This document shows positions 23,026 to 32,823 of a DNA stretch of 43,216 bases, piece by piece. This DNA comes from Candidatus Bathyarchaeota archaeon. GTDB taxonomy: Archaea > Thermoproteota > Bathyarchaeia > Bathyarchaeales > UBA233. The notes below the pieces were generated by a model. It saw nothing but the letters and a program-made list of their open reading frames with translations, made no database searches and had not been told where the DNA came from. The stretch spans positions 1 to 43,216 of the forward strand of contig JANXEP010000014.1 in NCBI GenBank assembly GCA_025057795.1, in the 5' to 3' direction. The position numbers and the translations under genes are program-made. Position 1 is the first letter of the stretch; each line of letters begins with the position of its first letter.

Positions 23026-23715
23026 TCAATTCTGCTGTTTAGCCTCCTTTATTATTTTGAGGGCTTCTCTAGTTAATTCTGAGATTTTCGCCATTTCCCC
23101 TCTGTCTATTAGCTCTTTTTTGCAAACCCATGATCCGCCTACGGCCCAAGCTCCTGCTTTAATAAAATCTGCCAAATTTTTTGAATCCACCCCTCCTGTG
23201 GGCATGAATCGAGCTTTTGGAAAAACCGATTTTAAGGCTTTAATATGTTCGGGGCCACCTGAAGATGCGGGGAAAATCTTTATGAAAAGGGGAAGATCTT
23301 CAATGTCCTTAAACTTTTTCCCCCCAGCCTTAAAAGCCGACAGTATGGCCCTGTTAACTTCGGTGGGCGTGTATACTCCTGGGCACACTATTACATCGTT
23401 TTTGACACAGTACGTGACTATTTCTTCATCTAGGTGGGGCGAAACAATGAAGCGGGCTCCCGCTTTTATGACTTCTTCAGCAACCTGTTTAGAGAAAACT
23501 GTGCCTGCCCCGACAAGCATTTCCGGGAGTTCCCGTTTTACATTTTTTAAAGCTTCTAGCGCCCTTTCCGTACGCATTGTGATTTCAACTATATCCAAAC
23601 CAGCATTAAGAAACGCTTTTCCGAGGGGAACGGCTTTTTCCGGGTCCTCGATAATTACCACGGGGATTAATCCCTTTTCTTCAATCCTTTTCAAGTCTTC
23701 TTTAAACGAGCCCAT
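23026..23715 (-). CDS. eda: KDPG/KHG aldolase
   Basis: A 229-residue class I aldolase of the Eda family. It has VVIIEDPEKAVPLGKAFLNA, the Glu in VEITMRTERALEAL, VGAGTVFSKQVAEEVIKAGA, IVSPHLDEEIV and the Schiff-base Lys in FIKIFPASSGGPEHIKALK. It splits 2-keto-3-deoxy-6-phosphogluconate (or 4-hydroxy-2-oxoglutarate) to pyruvate plus an aldehyde, the last step of Entner-Doudoroff-type routes. No Edd dehydratase or KDG kinase is visible, so the upstream intermediate is open. Confidence 0.93.
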   Translation of the reverse strand: MGSFKEDLKRIEEKGLIPVVIIEDPEKAVPLGKAFLNAGLDIVEITMRTERALEALKNVKRELPEMLVGAGTVFSKQVAEEVIKAGARFIVSPHLDEEIVTYCVKNDVIVCPGVYTPTEVNRAILSAFKAGGKKFKDIEDLPLFIKIFPASSGGPEHIKALKSVFPKARFMPTGGVDSKNLADFIKAGAWAVGGSWVCKKELIDRGEMAKISELTREALKIIKEAKQQN

Positions 23716-23864
23716 AATTTATTCATTTAATGCTGCAAAATATTAATCTTGCCATAAAACAAAACAGCAGATGCCGGATTAAGTTTTAAATGAAAGCTTT
23801 TCTATTAGAAAAGTATAAAATTGTGTCGCAATTTAATTTAAACAAAAATTGTAAGGTAAAATTT

Positions 23865-24905
23865 ATGAAAGCAGCTAGGCTTCACGGCGCTGAAGATTTG
23901 CGGGTTGAACATGTTGAGAAGCCAACCATCAACCACGACGAGTTCCTTATAAGGGTTAAAGCAGCAACCATTTGCGCCACTGATGTTCGAATATACACGT
24001 ATGGCGACCCCCGTGTTAAATATCCACGAATTTTAGGGCATGAATTCGCAGGGGACGTTGAAGAAGTTGGAGCGCGTTTAGAGGGGTATCTTAATGTAGG
24101 CATGAGGGTGACGGTTAACCCAAACATGTATTGTGGAAGATGCAGATATTGCGTTGCTGGAAGACATGAACTCTGCGAGTCGAGATACGCCCTCGGAATA
24201 GACGTCGACGGCGCCTTCGCGGAATACTTGAAAGTTCCATCAGAAGCCTTCAGGACCGGCGGTGTCTGTGAAGTGCCCCCTAATATTTCATACGAGGAGG
24301 CCGCGCTAGTCGAACCCCTTTCAGCATGTCTTCACGGGCAAGAGTTTACCCAAACAAGGGCTGGAGACATAGTGGCAATTATAGGCGCTGGACCCATAGG
24401 ATTGATGCATGCAATGATTTCAAAAGCTATGGGAGCCTCTAAGGTCATTATAAGCGAGGTAGATGATAACAGGCTAAAGGAGGCTGCCAACTTCGGAGCG
24501 GACTACTTAATAAACCCTTTAAAGGAGGACTTACCTTCAAGGATAAACCAGATCACTGATGGACACGGGGCGGACGTGGTTATAGTCGCTGTTGGATCCC
24601 CTGCAGCCCAGCAGCAAGCCCTATCCATAGCCGCTAAAGGCGGCAGGGTGAACTTTTTCGGCGGGCTTCCCGCTGGCAGGGACAGCGTCCCCCTTAGCAC
24701 TAATCTGATACATTACAAGGAAATTTTCGTCTTGGGAACATCATCCCAGTCGATTTACGATTTCAGGAAAACCCTCGATCTTGTTAGTGCTGGTGTGCTT
24801 AACGTTAAACGTTTCGTAACCCACCGATTCCCCTTAGACAAGGCTGTTGAAGCCTTAAAAGTAGCCTCTTCAAGGGCAGGCTTAAAAGTTTGCATCAGCC
24901 CATAA
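23865..24905 (+). CDS. Zinc-dependent alcohol/polyol dehydrogenase
   Basis: A medium-chain dehydrogenase of about 346 residues from the ATG at 23865; the longer frame to 23790 adds an atypical leader. Catalytic zinc ligands appear in TICATDVRIY and LGHEFAGDVEEVG. The structural zinc site is CGRCRYCVAGRHELC, and the Rossmann motif is AIIGAGPIGLMH. The binding site with EVDDNRLKEA (acidic residue) suggests NAD. It resembles sorbitol, threonine and idonate dehydrogenases and probably oxidises a sugar alcohol or keto-inositol in the cluster. Confidence 0.9.
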   Translation: MKAARLHGAEDLRVEHVEKPTINHDEFLIRVKAATICATDVRIYTYGDPRVKYPRILGHEFAGDVEEVGARLEGYLNVGMRVTVNPNMYCGRCRYCVAGRHELCESRYALGIDVDGAFAEYLKVPSEAFRTGGVCEVPPNISYEEAALVEPLSACLHGQEFTQTRAGDIVAIIGAGPIGLMHAMISKAMGASKVIISEVDDNRLKEAANFGADYLINPLKEDLPSRINQITDGHGADVVIVAVGSPAAQQQALSIAAKGGRVNFFGGLPAGRDSVPLSTNLIHYKEIFVLGTSSQSIYDFRKTLDLVSAGVLNVKRFVTHRFPLDKAVEALKVASSRAGLKVCISP

Positions 24906-24990
24906 TGACTGGGCGCTATGCGGAACCGTTAAATAGGACTTTTAAAGCAGCGAAAATTCCGCCGGCAGTTGACCTTGCAGATGATCAGTT

Positions 24991-25569
24991 TTAATGTTTA
25001 AATCTTGGGTTATCTACAATTTTAGGTTTGCCCCGCTCCTCTATCACCAGTTTTGCGAAGCCTTTCTCCTTTATCGTTCCATAATCGTGTCCACTATCCG
25101 ACGGGTAGACGAAGAAGAAAGTGAGTTTCTTTTTACCTACATTAATTGTGCGGTGAGCCCAAAAGGGGGGAACATACACAACATAGCCAGGTTTAATTGA
25201 TAAGCTGCTCAACTGTCCATCTTTAGTCTGCATAAGCATAATTCCATCGCCTTTGAGCCCCACATAAAGCTCAGCTGTGTTTTCTTTCGTGTGATAATGT
25301 CCTTTCGTAAGGAAATATTCATTTCCAACCTTGCCCGGATATAGAACAGTAACGCCGAAATTTATCTGACCATCGACTTCAGGCTGGGAATATTCAAAAA
25401 CCTCATACACCACCGGATCCCCAGTTTTTAGAATTTTATCAACAGCTTCGCGGTCGCAGAAAAAGTCCCTTAGGTCGCTTAGTTTAACCTGCCTTTTATC
25501 CTTAAATGATTCCATGGTCCCTAATTTAAAATTCAAGACTGTTGAATATGGCTTTAGGACTTGAGACAT
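24991..25569 (-). CDS. pgi: Cupin-type glucose-6-phosphate isomerase
   Basis: A 192-residue protein with the archaeal PGI cupin signature. The metal ligands lie in TKGHYHTKENTAELYVGLKG (His, His, Glu) and PPFWAHRTINVG (His). YVVYVPP and DYGTIKEKGFAKLVIEERGK complete the family pattern. It interconverts glucose 6-phosphate and fructose 6-phosphate using Fe/Zn. It is unrelated to the bacterial PGI fold and is a typical archaeal trait. It neighbours the FGGY kinase on the same strand and may link its product to central metabolism. Confidence 0.92.
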   Translation of the reverse strand: MSQVLKPYSTVLNFKLGTMESFKDKRQVKLSDLRDFFCDREAVDKILKTGDPVVYEVFEYSQPEVDGQINFGVTVLYPGKVGNEYFLTKGHYHTKENTAELYVGLKGDGIMLMQTKDGQLSSLSIKPGYVVYVPPFWAHRTINVGKKKLTFFFVYPSDSGHDYGTIKEKGFAKLVIEERGKPKIVDNPRFKH

Positions 25570-25646
25570 TCCAACACCTTTTTACGTAATTCCTCACGCT
25601 TAAATTTAAGGGTTAATTTGAAATTGGGGTTGGAGGATGTAAGGCG

Positions 25647-27206
25647 CTAGTACATTTCGCTGCTTAGGCGTTCATGCAGCTCAAATGTTTTGTCTAGATC
25701 ATTAAGTAGCTGCTCGTAGAATTTCGCGTATTTCCTATATTTTTCATGCATTTTTCCGTCAGGCATTATTTTCTTAACCGGTTTAACCCACTCATTAATA
25801 GCCTTCACATAGTCTTTCAGGAGTCTAACCGCGTAGCCGCCGAGAGCCGCCAAAGCAAGCACTGCGTACTCCTCCTTATTCAAAAGCACGTATGGGACGT
25901 TTAAAACGTCCGCCTTTATCTGATTCCACACGCTGCTTTTGCTTCCGCCCCCTATGCACCGAACCTCCTTCAACTCTAGTTCGGCTAGCAGTCCCTTGAT
26001 TATGCTAAGGTAGTAATAGTACTCGTAACATATGGATTCCAAAATTGCCCTAAATAAATAGCCTAGGGTGTGCCTCCAAGTGAATCCAAACCAAACGCCC
26101 CTAATTTTTGGGTTATATGGATAGGCTCTGCCGCCGAGGTGGGGCACAAAGAATAGTCCGTCAGATCCCGGCGAAGCCTCAGATGCAAGAGTATCCAAAA
26201 GCTTATAGGGGTCCTCTCCTCTTTCAGCAGCGACTTTTTTCTCATGTTTCGCAATCTCGTCTCTGAACCATCTTAGGCATAATCCTCCACCATTAATGTA
26301 TGCTCCGACATTCCAGAGTTCAGGAACCACAGATTTCAGATAAATCAACGTCTTAAACTTTATATCAGGAACCATTTTATCCGTGGACACATAAAACGCG
26401 GAAGCCGTCCCGGCAATGTCTAGACATCGTCCAGGCTCTGTTAGTCCCGCCCCCAAAGTGCACGCCACCCCGTCGCCTGCTCCCGCGACTATGGGGACGC
26501 CCTTAACCAGCCCCATTTTTTCAGCTTCGTCGGCTTTGAGTTCTCCGACGATTTCCCATGGTTTAACTATTTTTGGCATCTTGTCCAGGGAAATTCCGAA
26601 GATTTCGCTTAACTCCTCAGACCATTTCATCTTTTTCGCGTCAATCAACCCTGTGAATGTGACGTAGGTGTAATCGTAGAAGGCTTCATTTCCGCTTAAC
26701 CCGGCGAGTTTTCCGGCAACGTAAACCGCTGGAACAGTGAACTTGCATATTTTCTCGAAAATTTCCGGTTTTTCATTTTTCCACCAGAGCATTTTGGGAA
26801 GGTGGTCAACTGTAGGAGGCACTCCGGTCACATTGATAAGCAGATCGGCATGATCCCTTTTTAAATAGTCAATGTAATCTTTACATCTGATGTCAAGCCA
26901 AGAGTCATAGGGGGTTACAGCATTCCAATTTTTATCAATCGCAAGGATGCCTGCCATTTGACCACTGAAAGCAATTGAGGCAACATCTTTCGGATTTACG
27001 CCGGACTTCTTGATTAATTCCCTCACCGTGTTAATTGTGGACGTGTAAAAGTCTTCCGGCCTTTGTTCAACACAACCAACCCGTGGATAATACAGTTTTG
27101 ACTCCTCATAGGTTGTTGCAAGCTGGTTTCCCTGAAGGTCAAATATTGAAGCTTTTGTCCCGGCTGTGCCAATATCCACTCCTATGAAATATGGAGGAGA
27201 AGGCAT
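25647..27206 (-). CDS. xylB: FGGY-family sugar kinase, xylulokinase-like
   Basis: About 519 residues. The phosphate-1 motif is FIGVDIGTAGTKASIFDLQG. The substrate region SGQMAGILAIDKNWN followed by PYDSWLDIRC, the adenosine/phosphate-2 region AGAGDGVACTLGAGLTEPGR with DIAGTASAF, and CIGGGSKSSVWNQIKADVLN are all XylB-like. It phosphorylates D-xylulose or a related ketose/polyol with ATP. The ATG at 27206, giving MPSPPYFIGVD, is preferred to the upstream TTG start at 27248. The xylulose assignment is by family resemblance; sequence alone cannot exclude other pentuloses or inositol derivatives. Confidence 0.88.
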   Translation of the reverse strand: MPSPPYFIGVDIGTAGTKASIFDLQGNQLATTYEESKLYYPRVGCVEQRPEDFYTSTINTVRELIKKSGVNPKDVASIAFSGQMAGILAIDKNWNAVTPYDSWLDIRCKDYIDYLKRDHADLLINVTGVPPTVDHLPKMLWWKNEKPEIFEKICKFTVPAVYVAGKLAGLSGNEAFYDYTYVTFTGLIDAKKMKWSEELSEIFGISLDKMPKIVKPWEIVGELKADEAEKMGLVKGVPIVAGAGDGVACTLGAGLTEPGRCLDIAGTASAFYVSTDKMVPDIKFKTLIYLKSVVPELWNVGAYINGGGLCLRWFRDEIAKHEKKVAAERGEDPYKLLDTLASEASPGSDGLFFVPHLGGRAYPYNPKIRGVWFGFTWRHTLGYLFRAILESICYEYYYYLSIIKGLLAELELKEVRCIGGGSKSSVWNQIKADVLNVPYVLLNKEEYAVLALAALGGYAVRLLKDYVKAINEWVKPVKKIMPDGKMHEKYRKYAKFYEQLLNDLDKTFELHERLSSEMY

Positions 27207-27356
27207 ACATTTTCCCTTTGTTGCTTGATTGTTATGTGGAACCCCCAAAGTTATTTAGTTTTCCTTTCACGCACAGACTCTTCTTTTCCTTGAATAAGGA
27301 CCACTACAGACAAACATTTTATAACACTTATAACGAACCTTAATGGGGGAGAACCC

Positions 27357-28358
27357 TTGGGGAAGCCAAAAGTTTACATTACCTCTAGATCTTTCGGCCA
27401 ATTTTCCGAGGAGGCTTTAAAGCTTATTAACTCTGTTGCCGAGGTGGAGCGGAACCCCTACGGTAGGGCCATGACCGAGGAGGAACTGCTTAAGGCGGTT
27501 AAAGATGCCGATGGGCTTATTGTAGGAAACGATAAAATTAATAAGAAAGTAATTGAACACGCCGAGAAACTAAAGATTATTGCTAGGCATGGCGTAGGCG
27601 TTGACAATGTCGACTTAAAAGCTGCAACGGATAACAACATAATTGTCACTTACACCCCAAACGTCAACGCTGACGCAGTGGCAGACTTTACCATGGGATT
27701 AATTTTCTCTTTGGCGAGAAACATTCCACAGGCGTACGTTTCCCTTAGACAGGGAAAATGGGAGGCCACCAAGTTCATGGGGGTTGACGTCCATGGAAAA
27801 ACCCTTGGAATCATCGGCCTCGGCGAAATAGGATATAGAGTTGCTAAACGTGCTAGAGGATTTGACATGAAAATATTATACTGGAGTCGAAATAGGAAAG
27901 GTTCCATAGAGAAGGAACTTTCCGTCCAATACGTTGATCTTCAAACCTTGTTAAGGGAGTCAGACTTTGTAACCATACACTTGGCCTTAACGGATGAAAC
28001 CCGCGGCATGATAGGCAAGAAGGAACTTGACCTTATGAAGAAAACAGCTTACCTTATCAACACGGCAAGGGGGCCAATAGTGGATGAAAAAGCCCTATAC
28101 GAAGCCTTAAAAGAGGGGAAAATTGCCGGCGCTGCTGTTGACGTTTATGAGAAAGAACCGCCAGATGCTGACAACCCATTACTTAGATTGGATAACGTAA
28201 TTGCCACTCCTCACGTTGCTGCTTATAGCAGGGAGACTATGCAAAGGATGGATATGATGAATGCAGAGGACATTTTGAGGTTCTTTAAAGGAGAGCAGCC
28301 TCAGAACGTAGCTAACCCAGAAGTATTGAAGAAACTTGGTTTAAGGGTAAAAAGTTAG
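27357..28358 (+). CDS. D-isomer-specific 2-hydroxyacid dehydrogenase
   Basis: A 333-residue SerA/glyoxylate-reductase-family protein. The Rossmann motif is LGIIGLGEIGYRVAKRA. Catalytic residues lie in INTARGPIVDEKAL (Arg), AAVDVYEKEPPD (Glu) and ATPHVAAYS (His). There is no C-terminal ACT or ASB domain, so it is a short form and less likely to be the biosynthetic phosphoglycerate dehydrogenase. In this setting it could reduce glyoxylate, hydroxypyruvate or tartronate semialdehyde. The start is TTG at 27357, 6 nt after GGGGGAG; the nearby ATG at 27342 is out of frame. Confidence 0.9.
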   Translation: MGKPKVYITSRSFGQFSEEALKLINSVAEVERNPYGRAMTEEELLKAVKDADGLIVGNDKINKKVIEHAEKLKIIARHGVGVDNVDLKAATDNNIIVTYTPNVNADAVADFTMGLIFSLARNIPQAYVSLRQGKWEATKFMGVDVHGKTLGIIGLGEIGYRVAKRARGFDMKILYWSRNRKGSIEKELSVQYVDLQTLLRESDFVTIHLALTDETRGMIGKKELDLMKKTAYLINTARGPIVDEKALYEALKEGKIAGAAVDVYEKEPPDADNPLLRLDNVIATPHVAAYSRETMQRMDMMNAEDILRFFKGEQPQNVANPEVLKKLGLRVKS

Positions 28359-28426
28359 AGCGGCCCAAAAAATATTAGTAAAAGAATACTCGCTATAAGG
28401 ATGTCGAACAACATGTTGGAGGATTT

Positions 28427-29464
28427 ATGTTGCCGAAAACCGTCGGTGTTTGCCTCATAGGTGCTGGTCGAGCGGGCGCTGTCCACGGCAAAAATTTCTC
28501 TCAACATATCGCCGGATCAAAGGTGGTCGCTGTAGTTGACAGTTATGCTGAGAACGCAATGAAGGCAGCTAAAGATTTTGGCGCCGAAAAATGGTATACA
28601 AACCATAAAGAGGCGCTAAAACAGGAGGATGTAGACGCCGTGGTAATATCAACTCCAACATTTACACATGCAGAAATAGCCATAGACGCTGCCGAAGCAG
28701 GAAAGCACATCTTTTGCGAAAAACCCATGGCCCTAACGCTAAAAGAGGCGGATGAAATGATAAGCGCCGCCCGCAGGGCAGGCGTTAAGCTTCAAATGGG
28801 CTTTATGCGAAGGTTTGACCCGGAGTTTCAAACTGCAAAGCGAATGATTGAAGAGGGTGTTATCGGGAAACTTGCCATTGTAAAGTCAACGGGGCGGGGT
28901 CCGACGCTGCCGCCTCCGTGGGCTTGCGACCCCAAAACGTCAATAGGGATGCTTGCCGAGGTGAACAGCCACGACTTTGACACTGTTAGGTGGCTTATGG
29001 GAAGCGACATAAAGAAAGTCTACGCGGAAGCAGAAGCCATAGCCGTCCCAGAGCTTAAAGATAAATACCCAAACTTTTACGACAACGCGGTTGTAACGTT
29101 AAGGTTTGCAAATGGTTCCCTGGGACTAATAGATGGAGCATGCCCAGTCAAGTACGGATATGATGCCCGAGTTGAAATTCTCGGAACAGAGGGAGTCATG
29201 CTCATCGGCGAACTAAAACATCAGGCTGTCGTGGTCTGCAAGAAGGAAACAGGAGTTTACACGTCTACATTCCCAAGCTGGAGAAACCGATTCAAAGAAG
29301 CATATCTGGAAGAGGCGAAACACTTTATAGACTGCATAATTAACGATAAAAAGCCCATAGCATCAGGTGACGATGGAAAAGCCGCCTTGGAAGCAGCCCT
29401 AGCGGCAACAAAATCCATCATTGAGGGAAAACCAGTAACTTTACCGCTCACCTCATTCCCTTAA
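28427..29464 (+). CDS. Gfo/Idh/MocA dehydrogenase, inositol 2-dehydrogenase-like
   Basis: A 345-residue protein. The NAD-binding motif is GAGRAGAVHGKNF, the conserved CEKPMALTLKEADEM carries the catalytic Lys, MGFMRRFDPEFQTAKRMIEE follows, and EVNSHDFDTVRWLMG supplies the catalytic Asp/His segment. The GFMRRFDP and HDFDTVRWL segments are most like myo-inositol 2-dehydrogenase IolG, though other aldose dehydrogenases share them. It lies 68 bp downstream of the hydroxyacid dehydrogenase, probably in one transcript, and closes the sugar island. Confidence 0.9.
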   Translation: MLPKTVGVCLIGAGRAGAVHGKNFSQHIAGSKVVAVVDSYAENAMKAAKDFGAEKWYTNHKEALKQEDVDAVVISTPTFTHAEIAIDAAEAGKHIFCEKPMALTLKEADEMISAARRAGVKLQMGFMRRFDPEFQTAKRMIEEGVIGKLAIVKSTGRGPTLPPPWACDPKTSIGMLAEVNSHDFDTVRWLMGSDIKKVYAEAEAIAVPELKDKYPNFYDNAVVTLRFANGSLGLIDGACPVKYGYDARVEILGTEGVMLIGELKHQAVVVCKKETGVYTSTFPSWRNRFKEAYLEEAKHFIDCIINDKKPIASGDDGKAALEAALAATKSIIEGKPVTLPLTSFP

Positions 29465-29603
29465 AGAAATGAACTGGAATGGGAATTTTTAGCTGTCTTA
29501 ACATCTTCGAAAGAAAAATTTAACCAGTTATCTAGAAGGAAAAACAGTGAATCTTCGCTGAGACATGTTCATAAAAGTTAAATTTCTTCATAAATAACCA
29601 TCT

Positions 29604-30248
29604 TCATCTCAAACTCAATTTTCGCCCTGTTGCAATGTAGATTATTGATTCGCAAATGTAGGTTGCATGATCAGCTATTCTCTCAAGGTACCGCACTATT
29701 AAAATGCTTGAAACTATGCATCCTGTTGCGGCACCCGCTTGTTCAACTAGTTTGTTGAGAAAGTCGAAGTACATTTTATCTATTTCTTTTTCTGCTTGAG
29801 CTGCTTTTTCAGCAAGTTGTGCGTCGTGGCTTTTAAGGGAGGATATACTTAAACTAATCATTTCTAATGTTTTTTTGCTCATCTCTTTGATGTGTGACGC
29901 TATCCACGCGTCGCAGTTTCTTACTCCACCCAATTTTTGATTCGTGTAAGACATGTCTAGGGCGTATCTTCCGAAGCGAGCGAAGTCGTAGGCTATTTTC
30001 ATGTAGGATTTGATGGTTCTAAGGTCTGAGGCTACTGGCTGAAACCTTGCAATAAGCTCAAACGCCTTGTCTTCAACATGCTCAGCCATGAAGACAAGGG
30101 TGTCTGACATTTCACGAATTACATTATAGGCTTGCTTGTCTTCAAAGCATTCCGTTATAGCGGCTAAGACGGTGCGGTGCGCTAGTTCACCCATCTTATT
30201 GAGTGTTGCTGAAAGTTCTTCGAGGCCAGAGTCTATAATTCTACTCAT
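29604..30248 (-). CDS. phoU: PhoU, phosphate uptake regulator
   Basis: A 214-residue, all-helical protein with two PhoU repeats. The metal-binding motif pattern appears in FQPVASDLRTIKSYMKIAYD with FARFGRYA, and in ILIVRYLERIADHATYICES (ExxxD/ERxxDH). PhoU restrains the Pst transporter when phosphate is sufficient. It is 13 bp downstream of pstB, last in the pst operon. Confidence 0.95.
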   Translation of the reverse strand: MSRIIDSGLEELSATLNKMGELAHRTVLAAITECFEDKQAYNVIREMSDTLVFMAEHVEDKAFELIARFQPVASDLRTIKSYMKIAYDFARFGRYALDMSYTNQKLGGVRNCDAWIASHIKEMSKKTLEMISLSISSLKSHDAQLAEKAAQAEKEIDKMYFDFLNKLVEQAGAATGCIVSSILIVRYLERIADHATYICESIIYIATGRKLSLR

Positions 30249-30261
30249 ACTTTTTCACCTT

Positions 30262-31014
30262 CTAACCAAACTCTCCAGTTAGGTATCTTTCAGTTAACTC
30301 GTGTTTTGGTTTCTCAAAAATCTGTTTTGTTGGGCCGTATTCTATTAGTTCGCCAAGGTAAAGAAAAGCCGTGTAATCTGAAACCCGCGCTGCTTGTTGC
30401 ACATTATGAGTGACTATTATCACGGTGTATTTTTCAGCTAATTTTCGAATCAGAGTTTCTATTTTTTGGGTGGCTATAGGGTCTAGGGCGCTGCATGGTT
30501 CGTCTAGAAGGATTATTTCCGGGTTAACTGCTAAGGCTCTTGCAATACAAAGTCTTTGCTGTTGGCCGCCGGAAAGGGCGAAGGCGTTCTCATTCAATCT
30601 GTCTTTAACTTCATCCCATAGGGCTGCTTCTTTTAGACTTCTTTCCACAATCTCAGGCAGCTTTTTTCCATCTGCCATTTTGTGAATTTTCACCCCGAAA
30701 GCGACATTTTCAAAAATTGATTTTGGAAGAGGGTTTGGTTTCTGGAAAACCATTCCAACTTTTCTTCTTAACTCGTAAACGTCCGTGTTTCCGTCGTATA
30801 TGTTCCTTCCGTCAATGTATATTTCGCCTGTAGTGCGACACCCATCTATAGTTTCGTTCATTCGGTTTATCGCCCTTAGAAGGGTGCTTTTTCCACATCC
30901 AGAAGGCCCCATTATCGCAGTTACTGCGTTCTCTCTTATAGTGAGAGTTACATCCTTCAAGGCATGATTCTCCTTAAACCATACGTTAAGTTTTCTAATG
31001 TCTACCTTAACCAT
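30262..31014 (-). CDS. pstB: PstB, phosphate ABC transporter ATPase
   Basis: A 250-residue ABC ATPase: Walker [21 protein letters not shown]-loop [19 protein letters not shown], signature [15 protein letters not shown], Walker [16 protein letters not shown]-loop [13 protein letters not shown]. All residues are intact. The RMNE and KPNPLPKSI segments are PstB-specific. It energises high-affinity phosphate import through PstC/PstA. It overlaps the 3' end of pstA by 13 bp. Confidence 0.96.
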   Translation of the reverse strand: MVKVDIRKLNVWFKENHALKDVTLTIRENAVTAIMGPSGCGKSTLLRAINRMNETIDGCRTTGEIYIDGRNIYDGNTDVYELRRKVGMVFQKPNPLPKSIFENVAFGVKIHKMADGKKLPEIVERSLKEAALWDEVKDRLNENAFALSGGQQQRLCIARALAVNPEIILLDEPCSALDPIATQKIETLIRKLAEKYTVIIVTHNVQQAARVSDYTAFLYLGELIEYGPTKQIFEKPKHELTERYLTGEFG

Positions 31015-31838
31015 GGCTGTTTCCTCCTATAGTGAATCCTTAAGGCTATGCCGACTGATGCAAAAGAGATTACGAGCAGGAAGAGGATGAGGGCTATTCC
31101 AAAAACTTTTTCAGGGGATTCACCAAGGGCGACAATTTTTACGAATAGGTTGAAAGCTAAAGCCATGACGGGTTCAAATGGCGATTTTGGTAAACCTCTG
31201 GTTACCAAGACGCATGAAGTGAAAAGTATTGCCGCTGTTTCCCCAGCAACTCTTGCGATACCCAGTAAAATGCTGGTAATTATTCCTGGAGCGGCAGAGG
31301 GAACAGTTATTAATCTTACGGTTTCCCATTTAGAGGCCCCAAGCGCTAAGGTTGCCTCTTTAAAAGTGTTCGGCACCATTTTAATCGCTTCTTCTGTTCC
31401 TCTTATCACTATTGGAAGCATCATTAACGCCAAGGTCAGCCATCCAGCAGCAAGAGAAATTCCAAAACCGAGTTGTCTACAAAAAAACGTATAGCCAAAT
31501 AATCCTATAAGTATGGATGGCATCCCCGCCAGGTTATTAATGGCTTGGTCTACGATGCGCGTTAACCTCCCCCTACGAGCATATTCCGTGAGGTATATAG
31601 CTGCAAAAACTCCAACAGGACCCGCAACTCCAGCTGCGCCCCACAGCAGGTAGGCAGTTCCCACGATCATCTCAAAATATCCGCCTTGAAGTGAACTTGA
31701 GGTTATAAGATCTAGCCTAAGCGTTCCAATTCCGGTTAGAAGAGCAGAGGTTATCCAGAAGAAAGTTGCGAGACAAATAACTGTCGGCACCCCTAAAATG
31801 GCAAAGAGCAATTTTTCCCAATTGCCCGCCATCATCAT
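31002..31838 (-). CDS. pstA: PstA, phosphate ABC transporter permease
   Basis: About 278 residues with six hydrophobic helices. [20 protein letters not shown] and [20 protein letters not shown] precede the ATPase-contact EAA loop [20 protein letters not shown]. The start is the ATG cluster at 31838-31832, which overlaps the pstC stop (ATGA); a longer in-frame extension to 32024 lies antisense-like inside pstC and is rejected. It forms the channel with PstC. Confidence 0.94.
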   Translation of the reverse strand: MMMAGNWEKLLFAILGVPTVICLATFFWITSALLTGIGTLRLDLITSSSLQGGYFEMIVGTAYLLWGAAGVAGPVGVFAAIYLTEYARRGRLTRIVDQAINNLAGMPSILIGLFGYTFFCRQLGFGISLAAGWLTLALMMLPIVIRGTEEAIKMVPNTFKEATLALGASKWETVRLITVPSAAPGIITSILLGIARVAGETAAILFTSCVLVTRGLPKSPFEPVMALAFNLFVKIVALGESPEKVFGIALILFLLVISFASVGIALRIHYRRKQPWLR

Positions 31839-32770
31839 ACCCTCAAACCTTTGATTCCCCTTCCGGCAACAATGTCTGCCAAAGAGTTCACAACAAGGGT
31901 TATGATGAACAAGATTAAGCCCAAACCGAACAAGGCGCTGTACTCCAAGGTTCCTATGGCTGCTTCGCCCATTTGCATGGCAATGGCCGCCGTAAGCGTG
32001 TACACGGGTGAAAGAAGGTTCCATGGCGGTGTGGGAATAATCGCCACATTGCCAGCAACCATGAGCACTGCCACTGTCTCGCCGATTGCTCTTCCGAAGC
32101 CCAGCATGATGCTTGCAATGATTCCAGACTTTGCCGTGGGAATAACTATGTGTCTAATGGTTTGCCATTTTGTCGCTCCAAGCGCCAAAGCAGCTTCTTT
32201 ATACTCTTTTGGAACTGCGGATATTGTTTCTCCTGAAACGCTTACAATTGTCGGTATAGTCATTATCGCTAGCACAAGCGACGCTGTTAATGCCACTGTT
32301 CCGGACGATAACCCAAATAAGGAGGCCATTTTTGGAGCCAAAAAAAGCACTCCGAGAAACCCATATATTATCGAGGGAATGGATGCTAAAAGCTCTATTA
32401 GGGATTTTATGATATCTTTAACTGAAAACGGCGAAACCTCTGCTATGAATAGTGCCGTAGTGACTCCAAGGGGAACAGCTACTATAAGGGTCCCAGCTAC
32501 AACTATGAGAGAGCCGTATATGAGAGGAAGGGCTCCATAAAGATTCGAGTTTGTCTCCCATACGGGGCCTGTTATTAAACCTATTCCAAAAGTAGAGAAA
32601 GCCTGCATACCCTCTCCTGCTATGAAAAGAAGCATCAGGAAGAGAAAAATTGTAGACGATAAAGCGCACAAAAACATGGATGCCTCTGCAAGCTTGTCTT
32701 TAAAGCGCTTAAAAAAATTGGTAGTTTCGCGTTTGCTGCAACTCAAAGGTTCTCCCTTTTCTAGACACAA
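31835..32770 (-). CDS. pstC: PstC, phosphate ABC transporter permease
   Basis: A 311-residue protein with six or more helices. GVTTALFIAEVSPFSVKDII, ASIPSIIYGFLGVLFLAPKM and the EAA loop KEYKEAALALGATKWQTIRH are PstC hallmarks. The GFGRAIGETVAVLMVAGN segment is also conserved. It overlaps pstA by 4 nt, so the two are translationally coupled. The gap to pstS is 53 bp. Confidence 0.95.
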   Translation of the reverse strand: MCLEKGEPLSCSKRETTNFFKRFKDKLAEASMFLCALSSTIFLFLMLLFIAGEGMQAFSTFGIGLITGPVWETNSNLYGALPLIYGSLIVVAGTLIVAVPLGVTTALFIAEVSPFSVKDIIKSLIELLASIPSIIYGFLGVLFLAPKMASLFGLSSGTVALTASLVLAIMTIPTIVSVSGETISAVPKEYKEAALALGATKWQTIRHIVIPTAKSGIIASIMLGFGRAIGETVAVLMVAGNVAIIPTPPWNLLSPVYTLTAAIAMQMGEAAIGTLEYSALFGLGLILFIITLVVNSLADIVAGRGIKGLRV

Positions 32771-32823
32771 GGTGTGTTTCTAAATGCCTAAGATATAAGC
32801 ATTACTAAAGCACGCGCCCAGAT

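Noticed and set aside
23057..23746. 229-codon plus-strand frame opposite the KDPG aldolase
   Set aside because: Exact antisense of a well-supported aldolase; no recognisable domain.
31851..32540. Long plus-strand frame opposite pstC
   Set aside because: Shadow of pstC in the opposite strand; no motif, and pstC is fully supported.
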